From: Bigelowiella natans CCMP2755
Lineage: Eukaryota; Cercozoa; Chlorarachniophyceae
DNA: 64,000 nucleotides
Direction: 5' to 3'
Assembly (NCBI GenBank): GCA_000320545.1
Contig: ADNK01001145.1
Coordinates: 43,336 to 107,335 of the forward strand
Position numbers and translations under genes: made by a program. Each line of letters starts with the position of its first letter. The first letter of the stretch is position 1. Below are positions 1 through 11,591 of the stretch, piece by piece. The notes under the pieces were generated by a model. That model was not told where the DNA came from. It saw nothing but the letters and a program-made list of their open reading frames with translations, and did no database searches.

Positions 1-549
1 GTGTGTGTGTGTGTGTGTGTGTGTGCGTGCGTGTGCGTGTGCGTGCGTGTGCGTGTGCGCGTGCGTGTTTTGTGTTGTTTGGGGGGTGGGACAAGTTTAT
101 TCTTGTATATGTCCATACGTGGCATCGATTCAAATGAATGTGAGCGCAACCTTATAGGAGATACCATCGCACCCGCGTCGCTAGTCATCCTACGACGGCA
201 GAAAAACAGAACCAAATGCGGGAAAACCACAACACGCACGGATTATATGAAGAACGATGTTCTTGACTTTCAAGGACATCAGGGCTACTTGTCAATAGCA
301 CAGCATTCCTCCAAGGCTTGCAGTTCATATCATGACAGAATAGATACCACCGCAGTAGTTGTATTCTCAGCGAAGGTAGTGTTGTACCCGTCATACCGTG
401 CTGTTAGCTGCCCTGTAGACGTGCAATCGAAGAACGCGATGTCCTGAGATGATAGCGTGACCAAAAGCACGCCCATCATTTGTGTACATGTTGTGTACTT
501 GGTCGAAGTTCTGACTAGTTTTTACATTGTAATGTGTGTGCTTGTGTGC

Positions 550-586
<37 letters not shown>

Positions 587-662
587 TGCGTACCTGTTTG
601 ATAATACTGGAAAATATTTGGTTGCGAACGCGAATACCGATTTTCCGCCCCACCTGCGCACG

Positions 663-700
<38 letters not shown>

Positions 701-842
701 CCCATCTTACATCACACGAAATGTTTCAGTATGGCCTTTAAGGCCTACAATATTCCTCTAGTTTCTCTTTGCAAGATTTCTCGTCCTTCAACCTCGCCAC
801 AACCCCTGCTCGATCCCCCACCCCCCCCCCCCCCTCACTTAC
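1..842. other. Left edge: microsatellite-rich stretch, presumed ABC-transporter introns
   Basis: GT runs at 1-64 and about 531-585, an AC run at about 665-698 and a C run at about 818-835. Further exons of the ABC transporter are expected here. A minus-strand stretch near 830-740 contains GVVARLK, which resembles the conserved VARLR after the third helix, but its phase does not fit the 843 donor, so it is not annotated as an exon. Confidence 0.4.
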
Positions 843-1253
843 GATGCGGAAGCATGTGTTGCGAATCGCCCCAAAGACACCAGTGAGAACTGACAAGCCC
901 TGATGATAGAGTCCACCGAACCGAGTAAACATCGATTACGATGATGATCATGATGATGATGATGATGATATGGTGGCAAAAGTGGAAAAAGGAGGGGATG
1001 GCGATGACACAAAGCGTTGATGCGGAATACGTTAGATCCGCTACGACACTCGACACTCGCTGATATTCTACTTTTTAAGCCATTGGATAGACACGATTGA
1101 GGGTTTCTTTCGTGTGTTTTTTGGTGGTTAATGAGTATCTGCACGGCAACAACAACAACAACAACGAGTACTCTACCACGAATATGCGAATGTCCATCTC
1201 AAATTGGCCCTGTGGATGATACAGAAAGACAACGTCTGTGTGTATTCTGTGCA

Positions 1254-1285
<32 letters not shown>

Positions 1286-2245
1286 AAGAGGGAGAGAAAG
1301 AGAATAAGATAGAAAGAGAGAGAGAGAGAGGGAGAGAGAGAGAGGGAGAGGGAGAGGGAGAAAGAGAGGGAGAAAGAGATAGTAGTCAAGGATGGTTGGA
1401 ACATGATCAGCTACACATTTAACACCCACTAGCGAAGAACCGAATATAATTCTCACTCTACATCTCTAATCTGCTGCTTTTGTTGGAGACGTAGTACCCT
1501 ATCTTTGTCCACGACGCTTTGCACGACAGCCCCTTGATATTTTGGTAAGGCAAGTGTCGCTGCTGAGCTTATCTGTGCGTTGAGGATAAAATAGAGGGGG
1601 GAGGGAATAGAAGTCCTGCCGTCAAACAAGAAAAGGTAGCTGATCTATCCATCTAAGCAGCTCTGAGATTAATTGCGGTTAAGTGCATAACGAACATAGA
1701 AACACAACACACACACTCACACACACACACACACACAACACACACACACACACAAATAACCATATACATACTATACACACACACACACATTATGACGTCC
1801 ACACGTCGCACGTGATTCAAGAACTCACCGCAAGGCAGACAGTAGCGACCAGTAGCAGCGGCCATTCCGGGCGCCCCAGGCCAACCGCCACCATTAGATA
1901 TGTTCTCGTGTCCATTTCCTCGCCCTTTCGGACAGCATTGATGCTCCGTATATTGCCCCCCCCCTTCGAGGCGACCTTTTTCCTTTTCCTCGTCCCCTTC
2001 GAAGAGGAGGGCGTGTTACTCCGACTTCTAAATCCATGTCTGCTGCTCGCACTACCGCGATCTTTCCTTTCTCCAACGTCCTCAGCACCCCCTCCCCCCC
2101 CTCTTCTAGCGAACTCCTTTTCCTCGACGTAGGCCTTCCCCAGCAGCGCACTCCCCTCCCCTCGTTCCTTGCTGTCCTCTTTGCCCTCGTTGATCATCGT
2201 GCTGGTGCGTCTGGCTCTTTCCCTCTTTTGCTGTTTTTTCAGGTG
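843..2245 (-). CDS. ABC transporter, ABCB/TAP-like half-transporter, partial
   Basis: Three exons of a membrane exporter are visible on the minus strand: about 2245-1829, 1572-1498 and 899-843. The first ends in a low-complexity basic linker followed by GRPEWPLLLVATVCLA and a GTGAGT donor; the second continues in phase 0 as ISSAATLALPKYQGAVV; the third reads GLSVLTGVFGAIRNTCFRI before GTAAGT. This series matches the first two or three transmembrane helices of ABCB half-transporters (arginine-proline-glutamate, then LALP...G..., then ..G....LR....). The nucleotide-binding domain would lie left of the window, so the family call rests on the membrane domain only. About 20-40 residues normally lie between exons two and three; I could not place that exon in 900-1490. 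The 2245 acceptor is a guess; the exon may start further upstream. In protists such proteins export peptides or metabolites from mitochondria, plastids or vacuoles; the location here is unknown. Confidence 0.68.
1253..1380. repeat. (GT)n followed by (GA)n microsatellite
   Basis: GT dinucleotides at about 1253-1285 are followed by an interrupted GA tract to about 1378. It lies between two ABC-transporter exons on the opposite strand, so it is intronic and reads there as a long pyrimidine tract. Confidence 0.9.
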
Positions 2246-3490
2246 CTCGCGAAAGCAGAGAACGCAAGCGTTATATCCCGCCGCGACCTGCCAACCGCCG
2301 AAAGAATGAAAACGTTCCAGCACGTCGTTTAATGAGAGAAGGAAGGGGGGGGGGGGAGTAGCGAGGAGGGTATGGAATTGTAAATTGGTTGATAAAATAG
2401 CATGTAATTTCTCTCTCAGGCATGGGAAAACATAGCAAGGAAAGTAATGATGGCAAAATTCGCAGAATGCAACACGAAGCAAATCGATCTTGCCCTTCCT
2501 CTGCATCTTTCAGTTGTTCTGTCTGTCGCTGCCTCTACTGCGGGGTGTAGGCCGCGACGGTGCGTGCACGCGGTCTACTACTGACTACCCATGCTTTCTC
2601 TGTGCGGATGCGGTTACTGCAGTTGGAGCACTTCGATCGATTGGGGAGGGCATAGTTCAGGGGACGCGGATGCAGGCTGCGAACGAGTACACCCTTGGTA
2701 GTATTATTAGACAGAAAAATAGTTGAGGGTGCTAGCAAGATTAGAACTTGCGCGATTGCATCGAGTAGTATAGCTGCTACTGGACGGCTCTGGAAAAAGG
2801 CTGATGATGAGAGATGTAGAATCGCACCTTCGGCATGACGACAGAGGCTATAGATCACAGCGGTAGCAGGGAAGGCGGGGGAGGGGGAGGGGGAGGGGGA
2901 GGGGATTGGGTTCAGAGTGGAAGGGAGTCAAGAAAGGAAGAATGTATTAATTAGGACAACGTTAGTTATTATGCAACGGAAAGATGGAAAAGGAACTGCT
3001 GAAGCGAGTATGGGTTTGATGAGGCTCTACCGACGAAGTTCTTCGAGCAGATGAAACCCATGTTTATGAAGAGAACCGAGACGCTCATCAGCACGCCCTG
3101 CGAGCTACCACACCCACGCATTCATTGATTCAATCACTGCCATTATATGAAATATCCCTTTTGAAAATTGAAGGCGTCTTCTCCGCCCCCCCCCCGCCTC
3201 CCCACTCCCCTTTCGATATGGACTGCATTCGATATTGGGGCGGGCGAGGAATAAAAGCTGCTGTGTCATTGGTGATGTTAGTAGTAGTGGTAGTGGTAGC
3301 TATCATACCTCGTATCGGTGAAGTCAAAACAGACGCACTTAATCCCTAAAAATGAGCCAACATGTTTGAAAAAAAACAGCTGCATATGGGTGAAGATACG
3401 AGCAGATGTTATATAGGCGAAAATGTGCTCTGCTGGAGCATTCAGCTTGTGTCGACGTGGGTCTCATGATGATTGCATTTCTTCTTACCA

Positions 3491-5583
3491 TTCGAGCGAT
3501 ATGGGGTAAACAAAGCAATTAGGGAATTACTCTCACTGGACACAGTGATGACAGCGCCGTGCTAGAAAGCACGGCGTATTGCAGGGGGAAATTCATGTTT
3601 TGGCTGTATCATGAGAGCTGATGACTCAATGGGGTCAGTTTCAGCACCTGTGTACACGGAAATCGCTGTGATGATAGTAAAGAGGAGGGCCAGCACCAAG
3701 TTACGCTTGATGGATATCTGAGTCTATTTGGCGGCCAAGATCACGGGGCATGGGGGAAGGGGGGGGGGAGTAGAATTTAGTTTCAATAACTGCATGGTGC
3801 TTTCGATTTTTGCACTGCGAGAATACTCTGCACATTGCGGGAAGACATTTTAAGAACAATCACATGGGAAAATAAACAAAACAAAAAAGACTAAGAAGAG
3901 GAGGGGGTGGCATGAAATTGCAACTGCCTCTTTTCTGTCGTTCTCCGCCTCTAAGTCCTGCTGCGACTTGCGATTCCTCGCCCGAGCACCGGGGGAATGA
4001 AACAGAACGGAATCGTCATCTCCACTATGCCGCATGGAGTGTTCGGCCCCGCTGCTATCAGCGCCCAGTTTCGTGTCTCGCACGCCCTTTTCCTCCGCAT
4101 CCGCATCCTCCTCCTCGCCCTTGCTGTCTAGCAACGTGTACTGCATTCCACCCCCGTTAATGCCGCCCCCGCCGTTGATTGTTGTAGAAATGTTGGCAGT
4201 TCTCTTCGCTTTAGCACGAACCTGTTTCTGCCCTCTATTAAGCAACGATGACGCTGCGCTGCTGCTGAATAAGGAATCCCTCGCCCCGCCTCTTCCCTAT
4301 CAAAAATAGGACAGCAGTTATTTGCCAGGCAGTACTTGACTGTTCGCAGAGGCATCGTCAGAGACGCACAATTACGTGGAGCAAAATACCTTTATGGAAT
4401 CCCCAGCGACAACGTTCGTCAGCGGTCGGTCAGCTTCGCCTTTTACTCTCTCGCCCATCACACGGTTGCTTTCTTCCTCGAATACGCTCGACGACCTACG
4501 CACATATACGCACATCCCAGCACATATATTCAAGCCTGTACGTGTCTGTGGTTGTGGGTGTGGGTGTGTGTGTGCTCACGCGCGCGCGTGGTTGCTGATA
4601 TCAATATAGCATTGCTACAGCTTACATAAGAGAGAAGAAGGGAAATGGGGGAAGCAACTCGGTGTGAGCTACTATTCTAATCTAAAACTAAAAAGAAAGT
4701 GTGCGATGTTCAATATAGCATCGCTAGCGGAACCGCAAAAGGATGATGGTCTCCTATCCTACAAAAGGAAGAGAAAGGGAGAAATTTGTTCTTCTATTAA
4801 GGGTTTCGAAAGTTGTTTGGAAAATTAGGATGCCGAGCCCAACTTTTACTCGCAAGGGGAGGCAAGGGGAGGCTGAATACGTTACTTGAATTTGCAGGCT
4901 ATAGGAACCAGAATGATAATAGCAATAAGCCGGATGACGTAAGCGATAACAAGATCCGCTATTTGTTCGAAACAAGAGCACATTTGATAGTGGACGAGGA
5001 CGGTGATGATTGTGTAAATGATGTGTGGTTAAAGGTAATCCTGACGAGTCCTTTATATGTCTTTCGGCGTGTCAATGGCCTCCGAAACTCTTCGAAATTT
5101 TGGTGAATTAGAGCCTACATTACTCTCACATTCCGATTTCCTCCCCTCAATGGAAACCGTCGTCGTACCCGTTGAATGCTTGTAGTTCATAATCGCCCTC
5201 TCGAAGAAGTGGTCAAGATGAGAGCCAGCATCCTTTCCCTTCCCATCGGTGAAGGCGTAAAGGGTCAGGACGCAAACTAGGTCGAAAAACATCGCCAGCA
5301 GTAGCTTGATCATGTTTCTCTGTTGCTCGGTTTTCTTCCGATCAGTTTTGTCCCCAGAGACAGCTTCGTCTATGAACAAAAGGCAGTCAGTGTGCTGCGA
5401 TCAGCAAAACAACCGCGGCGGGGGCACTGAAAACAAGCTGTTACTCAAGTCTACCTGTAAGTGTGCCCTCCCCACTCTCCGTCCTTGCCCGAACCCGGCC
5501 TTTCCTTGCACCTGCCCTTCTAGCCGAAGAGGCGTCCGATGCCATGATTGTTCCGTCTGTGTGCCGATACCCAGTTCCATCAA
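3491..5583 (-). CDS. Candidate 5' exons of the ABC transporter (N-terminal membrane segments)
   Basis: Several minus-strand segments look like exons but were not joined into one frame. 3717-3648 lies between a good CAG acceptor and a CAG|GTGCTG donor and encodes one clear membrane helix (LVLALLFTIITAISVY). A short segment around 3530-3491 ends at a strong ATG|GTAAGA donor. A segment from 4221 downwards encodes a charged, low-complexity stretch. A segment from 5394 to about 5053 contains the hydrophobic stretch MIKLLLAMFFDLVCVLTLY and a polar tail. 2810-2540 also contains a hydrophobic helix (RPVAAILLDAIAQVLILL). Together they suit an extra N-terminal membrane region, common in TAP-like transporters of algae. 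They could equally belong to a separate membrane-protein gene, and some may be chance frames. Confidence 0.35.
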
Positions 5584-5599
5584 TTGAATGCGAATGCAG

Positions 5600-6372
5600 G
5601 CGATTTAATCTGTAATGATTTTTCGAAATCAAGTCGCAGGGGAAAATAGCAGTGACCTTTCTCTGAATCATGGAGGGCGTGGATGAGTTGCCACAAGCCC
5701 CATGATCCTTTTCAGGCTGTGCCATCGGAAACGTTCGATCTACGCATGATTGGACAAAAGATGCGACAATGCACATGTGTCTGTTGTTTGGGAAGTCGCA
5801 ATGAACATGAATGAACACATTCGTGCTTGGCTTTCGGCGGTTGGGCGTGTGAACGCGCACGCGCGCCGTGGCAATTCCCTCATCATCGCATTCACACATG
5901 CGTTGGTGTCTGCATGCGTGCTCCTTCCCAGCCCTTGCTTCAGAAGTTGTGGTGTGTGCACGCTCAAGGTGGACAAGGCCAACTCATTCACTCAGTCAGC
6001 CAGCAAGCTAGCAAGTGCTCTGTTGCTCTGTCTAGCTGTGCTTGCATGTGGTGCTCTGCTAGCTAGCCTGTAGCGATGCCGAGCGATTCAGGCACATCAT
6101 CTCGGAAAGTGGTGCTGCGGCGGTCTCCTTCAACATTTAGATACCCGTAGACGTGCAAGCCTCGGATGAAATGCGAACAGGAAGAAATTTGGCACTGCGC
6201 AAAACAAAATAATTGGCGGCACTGCTAGACTGCGCAATGTGTGAATCCAAAAAATGAGTGAAAACATTTCCACGGGCTGCTTTGCTGAAATGCTACCGAT
6301 TAATTATTGTGTACCTCAGAACAAGACATTGAGGCATCTCAATCACTGCATGTTGCTGTGATTCAATGATCG
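5600..6372. other. Spacer rich in CTAGC words between ABC-transporter and PP2C genes
   Basis: No credible exon on either strand. The plus-strand frame at 5750-6073 encodes no recognisable protein and runs through repeated CAGCAAGCTAGCAAG and GCTAGCTAGC words at 5998-6070. It lies beyond the 3' end of the PP2C gene, a position where similar words recur in this window. Confidence 0.6.
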
Positions 6373-6563
6373 CTAAAGCTTGGACTGTGGAATAGTGATG
6401 CTAACTGCCTCCGACCCTCCTCCGCGTTTCGCCGAGGCCGCCATTGCTCGCCTGTACCTCCAGAGGATTTCCGGCTCTTTAATGGCTTCTAAGCTAGGAT
6501 CTTGCGGAGGAAACGTGCCCTCATGATCGAAGAACACAACCTGAGTGAGCACATAGAAGTAGA

Positions 6564-6595
<32 letters not shown>

Positions 6596-7120
6596 AATGC
6601 CTTTTCGGCGACGAATAATCAGCTCTTTCTCCCTTACCCGACCCTCTCATCCGAGCTTTTCTCTTCTTCCCCCTTCATTCGCGAATCTTCAAATCACCTG
6701 AATCGTGATGTCGTCGTGAAGGCGGCGCCTATTCCTTCCCTGCGGCAGTCGCACAAAGTAGTCTAGAAGGCCAGGGGTCTCACCCCCCAGACCCGAAGAC
6801 ACTGCAGCCGCTGCCAATGCCTACGCGGTATGGAAAATGTATAATGAATGACGAACAATCACCGCTCTGATGTATCAATGTGTCTCGAAAACCACGCCAA
6901 CTAAAATATATTTTCAGGCCAGCAGCAAGATGTGCACCGGATAACGGTTGGCAAAACCTACCCCACCTTCTTCGTCAGCCAGGTTGCTGCGTTATGGCCT
7001 TGCTTGGCGTCAGGGGAGGCATTCAGGAACTCTTGCACACCATCGACAACCTGTACATGAGGTGGAAATCCAGTCACACAGGAAGACGGTGATGGCTGTG
7101 GCCATGGGCCGAACGAATTA

Positions 7121-7167
<47 letters not shown>

Positions 7168-7784
7168 GCAGCTTTGCTGCGCTCACGCAGCTGCAGATTT
7201 AGCAAGTACGACTTGCGCGGAGGTTAGATCTTCGAAAAGCCCATCGCATGCCAGTACCAAAAATTTGTGAGATCTAAAAAGGAAACGGAAGGGTAAGGGG
7301 AGTTGGGGGGGAGGTGACTACGGTAGTCGGAACATAAATGGGCAAGGTAGTATTGCAAATCTTGTTCAACTTTACGAGCCTTCTAAATTTTATTCTACAC
7401 ATCGTGTTCTCGGTACACTCGTCGCTGCTATCGTTGTCGGCTGTGACGGCAGCGGCGATGCTATTGGCGATGCTATTGTTGTCGTTGTTGTTGCCATTCG
7501 CTCTCAGTTTTTTGTACTACTTGTTGAGCGTCCGTTCCGATGTTTCCGGTTCTGCTGTCACGTACGGCGCGGTCCAACCCGTCTCTCCTACAGCGTTAAG
7601 TAAGCGGGTGAGTATGCAACGATGATGATAGTTGCCGGGCGTGCAGGATGCAATTTGAAAGACTTTTTTTTTGGCGTCTGGAGCAAGAGAAACAAGTGCA
7701 AATGGCTACTATCTTCGAGCGATGAGTTCTGGCAGCCTTGACAAATAGTGAGTGTTTGTACATTTCGGCCTCTCCCTCTCTCCC

Positions 7785-7835
<51 letters not shown>

Positions 7836-8898
7836 TTCAATGTTTGTTTCTTTTCTCGTACGTACGATATCGCTGCACAAGGCGAGGAAACAAGTTGAAG
7901 AATTTGTTGGACTTATACCTACAGTTGTCAATCACAGCAGCAGTAATGATGCACAGATCGGGGTGATAATTCCTTGAAGGAAACAAATGGTTAATATATA
8001 GATATTCAGACATACTTCCCGTCGCCAAACGCTCGCGTGGGTTCCAATCTCCCCTGAGGCAGCATCATGCATGCATGCGGCAGAATTAATACCAGCAATC
8101 GTTGGTGGAAAGACAATAGCGCGGGTTTGACCCGTTCAGACAAAAGACGATTAGTTGAATGTTAAGCGGCGGGTCGTTGGAGCGACGGTGGCCGCAGCGC
8201 GAAGCTGCAGAGTTGTTGATGAGTGTGGCACCTTAACTCTTGACCGATATATCACATCCATTTCTCCTGGATGCTCGCGTATCAGCCTCTCCTTCTCTTT
8301 CTAAAATGGCGATTGCAAAATAGAGATTTTGGACGAATACACGTTAATTAAGGGTGGTTTCATGTTTTCTCCTTCTGCATCCCCCCCAAAGGAGGTGAGA
8401 GATAGAATGGGGGGCGGAGAGGACGGTTTAGTTGAAAACAGGGAAAGAATGCAAATGAAAGACGGTTTTCTGTTTAGCTACGTTTGCTCTCCAATTATTA
8501 TTTCTCGATATACAAAGTATCGCCTTACGGGATTTGTTGCGATTTGATGATCTTCGGTTAACTCGTCCGCCTTCATCGATCCCTATATGAGATGAGGAAA
8601 GGGGGGGGGGGGGGGGGCAACTAGATGTATCAGAAATAGAAGAACAAAAGAACTGGTGAGTGCTAGCCAACATTGCACGGTTTAAAAGCCATCAAAATGC
8701 ATCATCAAGAGGTCGCTTCGCGTGCCACCGTGAGGGGTGTAAGGAAGGTAGATTTCCCAAGAATCGCTCTGCAGTCCCCTGCCCACGCAGTTGTGAGGTT
8801 GCTCCCGTCCACATGACAGACAACGGCACACGCGCTGATAAAAGATCCATGTTTACATAATGTGTAGGTCGCGTAGAAAAGTAGTAGCTTAGTGAATG

Positions 8899-8970
<72 letters not shown>

Positions 8971-10057
8971 CTATACAGTTTATTGAATGCGAATCATCAT
9001 CGCTAGATCGGCGCCACTTATACACCAGATCGGAATGTCATCCGCTATGTTTTTCTTCTCCCACGTCCTTCTACTCTGCTACTACTGCACTACGCAGCCA
9101 AAAACCCAAACAAAGCTAAATAATACGAAACAACAATAAAATACCCTGCATTTCCATCCCGAAATCTCTTGTCCTGTTGCAAGACGAATTTGTCGCGTCG
9201 CATTGGATCAACCCGTCGTTCGCACACGGCAGCACACAACACGCCCACACACGCGCAAATGACCAGCACGGCTACTGTCCTTCCCACGAAACCCCACCAT
9301 CCCCCCCACCCTCTCCTCCTCCCCGGGCAACAGCGGCCATCATCCAGCAGCATACGGCTACTGCGAGTGATGATGTGCGAGGCCGAAAGCATGAGAACAC
9401 CGAAGACCACGCCTACAGCACCGCCTATGGCCAATATGACTGAGACGCTAAGGACACGTTGCAATGCCTTCGCGCATATCAGGATCATAACCAGCAGCAG
9501 ATAGCACCAACCAGCATCCACACTCAACGGCAAAGGCTGTGCGGGTAACATTCAAAGCACCCCACAGAGAAAGGGCGTGGAAAAGCAGCAACCTTCCTGC
9601 ATGTTTTGGCATGGCGTCTATCTCCTCTATCCCCTGCCCGTTCTCAACCCGCCCCGTTCTTCCTTCCCCCCCCCCCCCCACTACCAGATATGCCATTTGT
9701 AGAAATGCGTCGTCTGCCTCGACGAAGGAGGAGGGTGATAGAAGCCTCGTATCACCTGCAAGGATGAACTTCGTTGGAAAGGGAATGTATGGTAGTAGCT
9801 GGGGTCGCTTGTGGTTCAGGCACTTGACGAATCGACTGTTTTGCCACAACAGAAACACGCCTTTGATTGACCTCCGTCATCTTTGGAGAGCCGCTGCTTG
9901 AACTCGAGGATGTCAAACAGCTCGTCACGACAAAAGGCGCTAATCACAAAAAAAGAAGAGGAGAAGAAGAAGAAATAGTAGTAGATGAGTTCGGTACTAG
10001 AACTCACAGGAAATTTCATTGTAATTTGTATATGTAAACATAAATATATACATATAT

Positions 10058-10088
<31 letters not shown>

Positions 10089-10158
10089 CGAGGCTGCTCT
10101 TCCCTTATTGAAAAGCAGCTCTCCTTGGACATCCTCACCATCATCATCACCACCACAC

Positions 10159-10194
<36 letters not shown>

Positions 10195-11074
10195 CATTAT
10201 CACACACCTGCATCCTCCTCCAGAATGTCCGTCGTAGACACCAAATAAGCTGCCGCTGGATTGCTACGGAAGGTAGAGGAAACAACACATACTTCAACAG
10301 GCCACTCGCTTTAGTGGGTACGCCGACGTACCCCAAAACCCGCTGCTAAACTCGGTTATATATGAATTCTGTCACATTTTCAAAATTTGTCTTTCTTATG
10401 CTTCCGTTCTCCTCCCCTTGCCTTACCCCCCTCCCCTTCAGATTGCACAACCCAGCATCTATTGACCTTTAGCTGGATTCGCATCGCGCTCGTGTCTTCT
10501 ATCGGATCATTAGCGGGGTACCTTTTGTCAGAAAGAGCGGGAAGGAGAGGAGTGTGTAGGGTAGACAACAGTGAGATTTGAACACAGCACCGTGAACAAC
10601 GATTTAGGAGGCCGGTAACAATCTCTATCACCAGTTTGTGTGGATTTCTTTGATAAGCCCCTTCTCTACCTTCATGGTGGCCTGCATTCATAACGAATTG
10701 CGTGTAAAGGGAGACAATGTGAGCTTCGCGCGGTGTCAACTTTCGCAAAAATCTGCAGCGACCGCCAACGCGACGAGATAGAAATGAATTATGGAAGTGG
10801 CTCTATTGGGGAATACGCGGAGTGTCGGGGGATTGGTCATTTCTACCTGGTTACGACAGATTGCGGCATCGTGATCCTCCGCAGAAGACTTCCCTGCGAT
10901 AGCACAGCCCTACGCAAACAAAGCGTCAACGCGGAATAGGACACGAACCGCACCGAAGCACAATTTGATGAGCATCGCCAATCACCCCCACGCTTCTTGT
11001 GACTGATAAACCTTTATAGCCCCAAATGCGCCTGCAGCAGCCAGGGCGCACTTCAGTTGCAGCCGACGATGCAT
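6373..11074 (-). CDS. PP2C-family protein phosphatase, pyruvate-dehydrogenase-phosphatase type
   Basis: A metal-dependent Ser/Thr phosphatase of the PDP/yeast Ptc5 branch; members dephosphorylate the E1 subunit of mitochondrial pyruvate dehydrogenase. I reconstruct 19 exons: 11074-10986, 10909-10847, 10752-10716, 10681-10632, 10521-10467, 10263-10208, 9939-9904, 9835-9685, 9173-9145, 8834-8729, 8582-8529, 8300-8232, 8053-8016, 7918-7866, 7587-7521, 7273-7213, 7050-6967, 6820-6698, 6540-6373. They close in frame to 462 residues, the usual PDP size. Family marks in order: NDPIED, FGVYDGHSGG (metal-binding DGH), ACAVVCHVDG, AGDCRAILG, LTEDHQ, RLEPTRAFGDGKY, PYVTAEPE, FLVLACDGLFEDL and RRLHDDITIQVVFF. 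The N-terminus (MHRRLQLKCALAAAGAFGAI) is basic then hydrophobic and could be a mitochondrial targeting or anchor segment. The first two or three exons, the 9904 donor and the 7213 donor are least certain. The 29-base exon 9 is supported by PP2C alignment. Confidence 0.85.
9174..9684 (-). other. Long intron of the PP2C gene carrying an open hydrophobic frame
   Basis: Between exons 8 and 9 of the phosphatase gene lies an intron of about 511 bases, long for this locus. Its minus strand is open from 9551 to 9174 in phase with exon 9 and encodes three hydrophobic stretches, for example VILAIGGAVGVVFGVLML and AVLVICACVGVLCAAV, separated by arginine- and glycine-rich loops. Skipping it gives a normal PP2C alignment; retaining it from an acceptor near 9530 would insert a membrane-spanning block into the catalytic domain. 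I treat it as intron. Confidence 0.5.
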
Positions 11075-11591
11075 TTGATGTAGCCGATTTTGTGAAAGTC
11101 CTCAGCACAAAAAACGGTGGGGGGGACAGGGATCTGCAGCTCCACCGTTTCTGTTGATATCTTTCAGTTGTAATATTGTTGCAGCTACTGTTGCGCCTGT
11201 GAGACGAAGGTCATCTTTCTAGTTGGTAATTTTAGGTATTTTTGCCTCCATTTTCTAGAAAGTAACAGCAAGAACTGCGAGTGTTTCATAAATTTGAACT
11301 GTCTGTGGGATTTATTTTAGGCATTCCCGAAGGTATTTTTCGTTCGAAATAATGGCCCAACGAGGGGAAAGGAGAGGGACGAGATGTGAGATATTTAAAC
11401 GGCATCTTTCCTAGATGTGCATACGATCGCACTTGACGCCGTAAGTAAAACTCAAGGATAATTGCGAACGTTTGTTGGAATTTTTCTTAAACAGAGAATA
11501 TCCAAAACAAATAAGGATTTTATTAAGAGATAATTGTAAATATCCGAAAATCTCTTACGGCATTCCGAAACCACTTTCGAACACGCCCGCC
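11075..11591. promoter_or_regulatory. Shared promoter region between divergent PP2C and SR-protein genes
   Basis: The 517 bases separate two start codons facing apart, so both 5' leaders and promoters must lie here. It is AT-rich with no coding frame. I see no convincing TATA box or known motif. The SR-side start sits in a strong context (GCCATGG at 11590-11596). Confidence 0.55.

Noticed and set aside
2340-2365. Runs of G and C as possible assembly gaps or indels
   Set aside because: Many similar homopolymers occur in spacers and introns throughout, so nothing marks this one, though indels there cannot be excluded.
3850-4309. Plus-strand frames rich in proline, serine and leucine
   Set aside because: They are the reverse of a charged minus-strand candidate exon and have no family resemblance or splice borders.
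5750-6073. A 107-codon plus-strand frame with hydrophobic end
   Set aside because: It runs through repeated CTAGC words typical of spacers here and resembles no protein.
10150-10200. Long runs of TTA triplets as a terminator or structured RNA
   Set aside because: A simple triplet microsatellite inside a PP2C intron with no pairing partner.
10632-10681. A GHHEG reading in this exon as the PP2C DGH metal motif
   Set aside because: The real motif, FGVYDGHSGG, is in exon 10263-10208; the other frame of 10681-10632 (ending IKEIHTN) joins to WYPANDPIED as expected.
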